Shown one piece after another: positions 8,686 through 13,117 of a DNA stretch of 13,117 nt. Source of the DNA: Clostridia bacterium (GTDB lineage Bacteria > Bacillota_A > Clostridia > Christensenellales > Aristaeellaceae); the NCBI GenBank assembly GCA_017430945.1, contig JAFRMB010000172.1, positions 1-13,117 of the forward strand. The letters are read 5' to 3'. The translations under genes and the position numbers were made by a program. Below the pieces are notes generated by a model that did not search any database, was not told the origin of the DNA, and saw only the letters and a program-made list of their open reading frames with translations. Within the stretch, counting starts at the first letter, position 1. Every line of letters starts with the position of its first letter.

Positions 8686-8881
8686 CGTCCCCGGGTCTTT
8701 TCAGATGACAGGATATGGCGTCCCTGCGGATGAATGATCCAATCGCCGGGTGTGTTGAGACGACCCCTGACGGGTATATGCTTTTTTCATGCCCGAAGGC
8801 GTCCGGGCGCCCGTTCCGCTTGCCGGCCTCAGGCAGGTGCGGCAGGTCCGGTCCCCGTGCGATCCTTTGCGTGCCTTCGGA

Positions 8882-9679
8882 TCATTCCGTCAGGACATCG
8901 CGGAAGACCTCAAAGTTCCGTCCGCCGCCCTTGATGGCGAAGACGACGCGCCGGAAGCGATCCCTGAGCCCCCGGTCGACCAGCAGATGCCGGAAGCATC
9001 CCGCGACCAGCTCCGGCGGATTGTTGAAAGCGCCGCAGCCGAACGCGCCCAGCACGAGAGCGTCCGCCCCGTTCGCCGCCGCCACTTCCAGGATGTTTCG
9101 GATCCTGTGGTCGAAGGTATCCTCCAGCTTTTCAAGGGGGATCGGCTTTTTGCGGTCCGGAGCGACATACGGCGCGGCGCAGGTCAGCACGTCGACCTGA
9201 AACGGCTCCGCCAGCGGTACGGGCAGAGGATCGTCGGACTTGAAGACGGTCACGCCGGGCGAATAGATGACCGCGTCGGTCCCGAGATCCCCCGTCGTCT
9301 TCTCGTTGTGCTTGTAGTAATTGCGGAGGAGATACGGGATCGTCAGCGCGCTGTACAGGTTGCTGCTCCGGCACAAGCACTCCTCCTGCGCCATCGCGCC
9401 GTTAGCGACGCCTCCCCCGGGTCTGTAGGCGTTGGCGAAATTGAGGACGGCGACGCGTCCCTCCGCCGCGAGCTCCCCGGCGCAGTGGAACGTGGTGTCT
9501 TCCACGACGGTCAACGGCAGGTCCCTGCTCTTTTCCGCCGGTCCGATGGCGGCAAAGCCGGGGAGATAGAGGATCGTCCCGGCCTGCATGCGCAGGGTGG
9601 CGGCGGCGAGCGCGTCGTTTTCCCGGACGGTGCGCTGCGTGTCCATAAAGCACCGGATCAGTGCGGTCCTGTCGATCAT
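8882..9679 (-). CDS. Bacterial-type poly(ADP-ribose) glycohydrolase (TIGR02452 / macrodomain-like)
   Basis: A 265-residue cytoplasmic protein of the microbial PARG family, which removes ADP-ribose chains from proteins. The diagnostic catalytic loop GGG-x7-QEE is intact: Gly88-Gly90, then Gln98-Glu99-Glu100, where the second Glu is the expected catalytic residue. The preceding NFANAYRPGG and the later LGAFGCGAFNNPP and FAIKGGG segments fit the macrodomain fold. Length is normal for bacterial members. ATG 9679 is chosen because GGGGGA lies seven bases upstream and a promoter is found at 9744-9772; the longer frame would run through that promoter. It is divergent from the MATE gene. No ADP-ribosyltransferase gene is visible in the window, so the substrate is unknown. 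Confidence 0.9.
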   Translation of the reverse strand: MIDRTALIRCFMDTQRTVRENDALAAATLRMQAGTILYLPGFAAIGPAEKSRDLPLTVVEDTTFHCAGELAAEGRVAVLNFANAYRPGGGVANGAMAQEECLCRSSNLYSALTIPYLLRNYYKHNEKTTGDLGTDAVIYSPGVTVFKSDDPLPVPLAEPFQVDVLTCAAPYVAPDRKKPIPLEKLEDTFDHRIRNILEVAAANGADALVLGAFGCGAFNNPPELVAGCFRHLLVDRGLRDRFRRVVFAIKGGGRNFEVFRDVLTE

Positions 9680-9743
9680 CCGATCATCCCCCTCGACCTT
9701 CTTCGAAGCTTTTTCGCTGCCCCATGCCCGCGATCTCGCCCCC

Positions 9744-9772
9744 ATTATATCAGGTTTTGCGGTGCCGTTCAA
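9744..9772 (-). promoter_or_regulatory. Sigma-A promoter of the PARG gene
   Basis: On the minus strand TTGAAC (9767-9772), 17 bases, then a perfect TATAAT (9744-9749), giving a leader of about 60 nt. Confidence 0.75.
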
Positions 9773-9835
9773 TCGAAAAATCGCCCGCTGCCGCGGGTCC
9801 GGACCGGGCAGCATCCGGCATTAATACAATCGTGC

Positions 9836-9864
9836 TTGTCCGCGCCGGCGGTTTGCTGTACAAT
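9836..9864 (+). promoter_or_regulatory. Sigma-A promoter of the MATE gene
   Basis: TTGTCC (9836-9841), 17 bases, then TACAAT (9859-9864), about 33 bases before the ATG. Confidence 0.6.
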
Positions 9865-9896
9865 CGGGGCAACGACAACGCGGCAGAGGGACGGGC

Positions 9897-11267
9897 ATGG
9901 ACAAGAGAATGAAAAACGGCATCGTCGAGGGCGTGATCTGGCGGCAGCTGCTGGCCTTTTTCTTTCCGATCCTTCTGGGCACGCTGTTCCAGCAGCTCTA
10001 CAACACGGTGGACGCCGTGGTGGTGGGCCGGTTCGCGGGCAAGGCGGCGCTGGCCGCGGTGGGCGGCTCGGCGGCGCAGATCCTGAACCTGCTGATCGGC
10101 TTCTTCGTGGGGCTGTCCTCAGGCGCGACGGTCATCGTGTCCCAGTACTACGGGGCCAGAGACGCGGACGGCGTGTCCCGCGCGGTGCACACCGCCATGT
10201 GGCTGGCGCTGGCGGCGGGCCTCTCGATGACGCTGCTGGGCCTGGCGCTCGCGCCGTGGCTGCTGCGCCTGATGAACACCCCCGCCGACACGCTCGCGGC
10301 GTCGACGGTCTATCTGCGCGTGGTGTTCCTGGCGATGGTCCCCGCCATGGTGTTCAACGTGGGCGCGGGCGTGCTGCGCGCCGTGGGCGATTCCCGCCAT
10401 CCGCTGTTCTTCCTGATCGCCGCATGCCTTCTGAACGTGGTGCTGGACCTGGTGTTCGTGGTCGCGCTGGGCTGGTCGGTGACCGGCGTGGCCGCGGCCA
10501 CCGCGCTGGCGCAGCTGCTCGCGGCGGCGCTGGTGTGGCGGGATCTCACGCGCGCGCAGGAGATCTACCGGCTCGATCCCCGGGCGCTGAAGCCGGACAG
10601 GGCGCTGCTGCGGCGAACCATCCGGATCGGGCTGCCCACCGGGCTCCAATCGGTGATGTACGCCGTCTCCAACATGATCATCACCGCCACCATCAACGGC
10701 TTCGGCACCTCCACGGTGGCCGCATGGGTCTCGCTGGGCAAGGTGGACGGCATGTACTGGATGATCAACAACGCCTTCGGCATGTCCGTCATGACCTTCA
10801 CCGGGCAGAACTACGGCGCGGGCCGCCTGGACCGCGCCGAAAAGAGCCTGTTCGTGTGCACCGGGCTGTCGGTCGCGGCCGCCCTGGCCTTCAGCGGCAC
10901 GTTCTTCCTGGTCGCGCGCCCCGTTTTGTCGGTCTTCACCCGGGACGCGGATGTCGTCGACATCGCCCTGGAGATGATGCGCCACATCACGCCGTGGTAC
11001 TTCCTGTTCGTGCCCATCGAGATGATCTCCGGCGCGCTGCGCGGCATGGGGCGCACGCTGGTGCCAACCATGATCACCGCCGCGGGCATCTGCGTCTACC
11101 GCGTGATCTGGATGTTCGCCGTGGTGCCCGCGTGGCACGTCATCCGCACCGTCACCCTGAGCTACCCCATCTCCTGGGTCATCACCACCATCGCGTTCAT
11201 CGCCTACTACCCGTTCGCCCGCCGCCGGCTGGGCTTCGGGCCGCTGCGCCCGTTCCGCCGCGCATAG
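9897..11267 (+). CDS. MATE-family multidrug/metabolite exporter
   Basis: A 456-residue membrane protein with about 12 hydrophobic segments in two similar halves, of normal length for the MATE family of cation-coupled exporters. The first half carries the typical FPILLGTLFQQLYNTVDAVVVGR start and SGATVIVSQYYGARD; the second half repeats the pattern with GLPTGLQSVMYAVSNMIITA and MTFTGQNYGAGRLDRAEKS. Its substrate cannot be read from the sequence. GAGGG lies seven bases before the chosen ATG, with a promoter at 9836-9864 and a terminator after the stop. The stop codon is TAG, which shows that TAG is a normal stop in this genome. It shares its upstream region with the divergent PARG gene, but no functional link can be shown. 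Confidence 0.93.
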   Translation: MDKRMKNGIVEGVIWRQLLAFFFPILLGTLFQQLYNTVDAVVVGRFAGKAALAAVGGSAAQILNLLIGFFVGLSSGATVIVSQYYGARDADGVSRAVHTAMWLALAAGLSMTLLGLALAPWLLRLMNTPADTLAASTVYLRVVFLAMVPAMVFNVGAGVLRAVGDSRHPLFFLIAACLLNVVLDLVFVVALGWSVTGVAAATALAQLLAAALVWRDLTRAQEIYRLDPRALKPDRALLRRTIRIGLPTGLQSVMYAVSNMIITATINGFGTSTVAAWVSLGKVDGMYWMINNAFGMSVMTFTGQNYGAGRLDRAEKSLFVCTGLSVAAALAFSGTFFLVARPVLSVFTRDADVVDIALEMMRHITPWYFLFVPIEMISGALRGMGRTLVPTMITAAGICVYRVIWMFAVVPAWHVIRTVTLSYPISWVITTIAFIAYYPFARRRLGFGPLRPFRRA

Positions 11268-11291
11268 CGCGGGCGCCGGACCGCCTGTCAA

Positions 11292-11344
11292 ACGCGCAGG
11301 GATCCTTCCCGTGACCGATACATCGGGAAGGATCTCTGCGTTTC
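11292..11344 (+). terminator. Terminator of the MATE gene
   Basis: GATCCTTCCCG and CGGGAAGGATC form a perfect 11-base-pair core, extended by ACGCGCAG / CTCTGCGT with a bulge, and followed by TTTCTGTG, a short T-run. Confidence 0.75.
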
Positions 11345-11401
11345 TGTGTCCCCTTCCGTAGGGCCGCCGGACCGGCAGGAGTTGCCCCAAACCGTGTGCG
11401 T

Positions 11402-11428
11402 GTTCTGTGACAGAACCGATGCTATACT
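11402..11428 (+). promoter_or_regulatory. Perfect 15-base palindrome and extended -10 promoter, copy 1
   Basis: GTTCTGT-G-ACAGAAC (11402-11416) is a perfect palindrome ending six bases before TATACT (11423-11428), which has an upstream TG (TGCTATACT). The -35 position overlaps the palindrome and matches the consensus poorly, so the site looks like the target of a regulator that blocks or helps polymerase. Confidence 0.68.
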
Positions 11429-11481
11429 GGACCCAGAAAAAAACGAAGCGCCGCCTGCCGGCCATTGAGGAGGTCATCACC

Positions 11482-11649
11482 ATGATGAAAGCTGCTGTGA
11501 TCAATACCGCGTTCGATCTCGACTCCGTCCGCATCGCAAGACCGTCTCTCCTGCGCAGCCTCGGCCGCTTCTTCACGGCCATGCTCGAGACCCGTGACGA
11601 CGAGCCCTTCGGGCTCCCCGCCGACAAGGCCGCGAGGCTCTACCTGTGA
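11482..11649 (+). CDS. Small protein of unknown function, 55 residues (copy 1)
   Basis: Starts MMKAAVINTAFDLDSVRIAR and ends GLPADKAARLYL. GAGGAGG lies eight bases before the ATG, an ideal ribosome binding site. The middle (PSLLRSLGRFFTAMLE) may form a short amphipathic helix; the next part is acidic (TRDDEPF), and there is no signal peptide or clear membrane segment. A frame upstream of the ATG is open but lies over the promoter and leader, so it is not used. That this is a real gene is supported by the paralogue at 11761: their differences are in frame, including a loss of exactly three codons. No known family was recognised; a peptide precursor, small regulator or toxin-type peptide are all possible. 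Confidence 0.72.
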   Translation: MMKAAVINTAFDLDSVRIARPSLLRSLGRFFTAMLETRDDEPFGLPADKAARLYL

Positions 11650-11681
11650 GCCACCGTCAAAAACCGCCGCGCCGTGTGCGT

Positions 11682-11708
11682 GTTCTGTGACAGAACCGAT
11701 GCTATACT
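11682..11708 (+). promoter_or_regulatory. Perfect 15-base palindrome and extended -10 promoter, copy 2
   Basis: The same GTTCTGTGACAGAAC (11682-11696) and TGCTATACT (-10 at 11703-11708) as in copy 1, unchanged, so each small gene has its own control site. Confidence 0.68.
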
Positions 11709-11760
11709 GGACCCAGAAAAAACGAAGCGCCGCCTGCCGGCCATTGAGGAGGTCATCACC

Positions 11761-11919
11761 ATGATGAAAGCTGCTGCGATCAATACCGCGTTCGATCTCG
11801 ACTCCGTCCGCATCGCAAGACCGTCTCTCCTGTGCCGCTTCTTCCCGTTCATGCTCGAGACCCGTGACGACGAGCCCTTCGGGCTCCCCGCCGACAAGGC
11901 CGCAAGGCTCTACCTGTGA
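11761..11919 (+). CDS. Small protein of unknown function, 52 residues (copy 2)
   Basis: Paralogue of the 55-residue protein at 11482. The first 24 and last 22 residues are the same except Val6 to Ala. The middle differs: LRSLGRFFTAM is replaced by LCRFFPFM, which removes three codons and adds a cysteine. One silent change (GCG to GCA) is seen near the end. The ribosome binding site GAGGAGG is the same and the gene is followed by a strong terminator. Function is unknown; the conserved ends and variable, hydrophobic middle suggest that the ends carry the recognition or folding role. Confidence 0.72.
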   Translation: MMKAAAINTAFDLDSVRIARPSLLCRFFPFMLETRDDEPFGLPADKAARLYL

Positions 11920-11945
11920 GCCGCCGTCCCCGAAAATGAAACATC

Positions 11946-11989
11946 AGCCGTCCTGCCCGCGATCCGGCGAGCAGGACGGCTTTTCTTTT
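11946..11989 (+). terminator. Terminator after the small-gene pair
   Basis: AGCCGTCCTGC (11946-11956) pairs perfectly with GCAGGACGGCT (11971-11981), followed by TTTTCTTTT. No such signal lies between the two copies, so copy 1 transcripts may read through copy 2. Confidence 0.88.
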
Positions 11990-12033
11990 GCGTTCAACGG
12001 AGCGCTCATACCGCGCCCTTTTCCAAATTCAAC

Positions 12034-12062
12034 GGCCCGCACCCCTGTTCGGGATGCGGGCC
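12034..12062 (-). terminator. Hairpin after the groEL fragment
   Basis: GGCCCGCA.CCC and GGG.TGCGGGCC pair with a 5-base loop, about 19 bases past the groEL stop on the minus strand. It is followed by GTTGAATTTGG, a weak T-run. Confidence 0.6.
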
Positions 12063-12080
12063 TCGGTGCGTCCGTTCGGA

Positions 12081-12482
12081 TCAATACATGCCGCCCATGC
12101 CGGGGTTGGCAGCGGGCGCTGCCGGTTCCGGAGCGGGGATGTCGGTCACGAGGGACTCGGTGGTGAGCACCATCGCGGCGACGGACGCGGCGTTCTGCAG
12201 CGCGGAACGGGCGACCTTGGTGGGATCGGCGATGCCGCGCTCCATCATGTCGGCGTACTCGTCCTTGGCGGCGTCGTAGCCGAAGGTGGGAGACTTGCGG
12301 CTCTTGATCTTCTCGACGATCAGGCTGCCTTCGACGCCCGCGTTCGCGGCGATCTGGCGGACGGGCTCCTCCAAGGCGCGCAGGACGATGGACACGCCGG
12401 TCTTGACGTCGCCGGTGGTCTCCTCCATCAGCTTGGCGACGGCCTTGGTGGCGTTCATCAGGGCGCTGCCGCCGCCGTGGAC
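12081..12482 (-). pseudogene. groL: GroEL chaperonin, C-terminal fragment (about 133 residues)
   Basis: The minus strand encodes the last quarter of Gro[20 protein letters not shown], then [39 protein letters not shown] and the terminal PGMGGMY. This covers part of the equatorial domain only. At about 12482, immediately upstream of the HGGG motif, homology ends and the frame runs into antisense of a dhaL gene. The remaining roughly 400 N-terminal residues, including the apical domain and most ATP-site residues, are absent, and no start signal is present. GroEL is essential, so a complete copy must exist elsewhere. The fragment's reading frame and stop are undamaged, which favours a recent break or an assembly join over an old pseudogene. 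Confidence 0.9.
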
Positions 12483-12632
12483 GGGGCGGATAAGACGAAG
12501 GACATCGTCGCGCGCATGGGCCGCGCCGGAGCGGTCGGCGAGCGCAGCATCGGTTATCCGGACGCGGGCGCGTATGCGCTCGGCGTGATCTTTACGGAAC
12601 TGGCGGAGGCTCTGCAGGAGGCCGACGGCTGA
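12483..12632 (+). pseudogene. dhaL: DhaL (dihydroxyacetone kinase ADP-binding subunit), C-terminal fragment
   Basis: The plus strand from about 12483 to the TGA at 12630-12632 encodes some 49 residues that match the C-terminal helices of Dha[20 protein letters not shown] followed by [20 protein letters not shown]. The GRA...GERS.G..DAGA pattern is typical of DhaL and of the matching part of single-chain DHA kinases. The N-terminal three quarters, with the magnesium and ADP ligands, are missing because the sequence joins groEL head to head at about 12482. The fragment cannot be active by itself. The identification rests on a short segment, but the motif is distinctive. Confidence 0.72.
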
Positions 12633-12681
12633 GGCACACACCTGCGGAAGGACAGAAGACAAGACTGAAATAGAAGCACCG

Positions 12682-13117
12682 ATGTCGGGGATCAAGCAGA
12701 GCTTTCAACTGGTCAGACGGAACTGGAAGGCGCTGATCTGCTTCGAGCTGCTGTACAAGGCCGTTACGACGGCCGTGGCCGTGCCGCTGCTCAGGCTGAT
12801 CTGCAGCGGCCTTATGCGCCTTCTCGGCTATTCCTATCTGACGGCGGACCAGTTCCCGCGCTTCCTCGCCCACCCGGTCACGATCGCCGTCGGACTGGCG
12901 TTGGCGTTCCTCCTGACGTTCTACGCGATGATCGACATCGGCGCGATCATCTATATCCGGGACATGTCGGCGCAGTAGACCGAGACGACCGTGATGGCGG
13001 CGATGAAGTTCTCCGTCCGCAACACCGCGCGCATCTTCAATATCAAAAATATCCTGCTCGTCCTGTTCGTCATCGTGATGATGCAGTTCGCCAGCCTGGG
13101 CGTCGCGTCCGGCTTCC
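12682..13117 (+). pseudogene. Membrane domain of a GDPD-family phosphodiesterase, interrupted by TAG and cut by right edge
   Basis: The frame from ATG 12682 begins [18 protein letters not shown], then FELLYKAVTTAVAVPLL and GYSYLTADQFPRFLAHP. This is the start typical of the membrane domain that precedes the catalytic domain in Firmicutes glycerophosphodiester phosphodiesterases. The frame stops at TAG (12976-12978, codon 99) but continues in the same frame with family-like sequence (TETTVMAAMKFSVRNTARIF, then NILLVLFVIVMM) to the right edge. CAG-TAG suggests a single C-to-T change of a Gln codon. The MATE gene here ends naturally in TAG, so readthrough as a general code is unlikely. The start has only a weak ribosome binding site. 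The catalytic domain would lie beyond the window. Confidence 0.72.

Larger units (their letters stand above)
7982..8729. repeat. Intergenic island of short palindromic repeats
   Basis: The gene-free stretch 7921-8881 holds no supported coding region. From about 7982 to 8729 it is built from at least three families of short palindromes in both orientations, listed separately, plus a double hairpin. A longer shared module also recurs three times, with GCGTCCCCGG at its start and ATGGCGTCCC at its end: 8003-8046, 8129-8173 and 8684-8729. The remainder, about 8730-8881, shows nothing clear. Repeats like these are seen between genes of several gut clostridia and may be non-autonomous mobile or processing elements; their role here is unknown. 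Confidence 0.75.
11392..11649 (+). repeat. Tandem duplicated transcription unit, copy 1
   Basis: This stretch, containing palindrome, promoter, leader and small gene, is repeated almost identically at 11672-11919. The copies are 280 bases apart at the 5' end and 270 at the stop codon, because copy 2 lacks one leader A and nine coding bases. Confidence 0.95.
11672..11919 (+). repeat. Tandem duplicated transcription unit, copy 2
   Basis: The second copy of the unit at 11392-11649, followed by a strong terminator. Nearly all bases outside the indels are identical, so the duplication is recent or kept uniform by gene conversion. Confidence 0.95.

Noticed and set aside
7982..8729. CRISPR array
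   Set aside because: Repeats come in several families, both orientations and irregular spacing, and no cas gene is near.
8755..8800. Terminator near the T-run at 8781-8787
   Set aside because: The nearby stem (ACCC/GGGT) is only four base pairs and no plus-strand gene precedes it; on the minus strand the run is of A.
8789..11314. 841-codon open frame on the plus strand
   Set aside because: It is antisense to the PARG gene and then out of frame with the MATE gene, and shows no family features.
11407..11481. 25-codon upstream extension of small gene 1, and the matching one of gene 2
   Set aside because: The extension begins inside the palindrome and covers the -10 box; one leader A is missing in copy 2, which would break the frame between copies, while the 55/52-residue part stays in frame.
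10119..11627. 502-codon open frame on the minus strand opposite MATE and small gene 1
   Set aside because: It is a shadow of MATE; it also reads backwards through the MATE terminator and the small-gene promoter.
12976..12978. TAG read as an amino acid (recoded stop)
   Set aside because: MATE uses TAG as a natural stop followed by a terminator, and no suppressor tRNA is visible; a point mutation is simpler.

Overview
The window looks like chromosome of a high-GC member of the Firmicutes, probably a gut-type clostridial lineage. This is inferred from strong GGAGG-type ribosome binding sites, clear sigma-A promoters, a CadC-type metal sensor, a GroEL tail ending in PGMGGMY, a GDPD membrane domain and an intergenic island of short palindromes of a kind seen in such genomes. 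No phage, transposase or CRISPR array was found, and the species cannot be named from the sequence.

Left part (1-4111, all genes on the minus strand): the start of an unrecognised protein that runs off the left edge; then a heavy-metal resistance operon read right to left as cadC (ArsR/SmtB sensor), a 72-residue stand-alone HMA metal-binding protein, and a P1B-2 Zn/Cd/Pb ATPase that lacks its own N-terminal HMA domain. A near-consensus promoter and a TGAACA-2-TGTTCA operator precede cadC. On the opposite strand, a second possible promoter over the same operator could drive a structured RNA of about 130 nt that ends at a clear U-tract terminator at 3345-3397. A fructose-6-phosphate aldolase (fsa) lies upstream in the same direction.

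Middle part (4196-9679): an exported M3 oligoendopeptidase (minus) is divergent from a membrane-anchored HtrA-type serine protease (plus) whose PDZ domain holds an Asn/Tyr and Phe-Gly-Gly repeat insertion. Both proteins act at or outside the membrane, so the pair suggests envelope or extracytoplasmic protein turnover. About 1 kb of non-coding DNA packed with palindromic repeats follows, then a bacterial-type poly(ADP-ribose) glycohydrolase (minus), divergent from a MATE exporter (plus).

Right part (11268-13117): two tandem copies (about 280-base spacing) of a small transcription unit encode 55- and 52-residue proteins of unknown function. Each copy has the same perfect 15-base palindrome, extended -10 promoter and ribosome binding site. 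Next comes a break: the C-terminal quarter of groEL (minus) abuts the C-terminal end of dhaL (plus) at about 12482, both lacking their N-terminal parts. This is either a rearrangement or an assembly chimera. Beyond it is the start of a GDPD-family membrane protein gene interrupted by an in-frame TAG and cut by the right edge.

The best candidates for something undescribed are the duplicated palindrome-controlled small proteins and the possible metal-operator-linked RNA.
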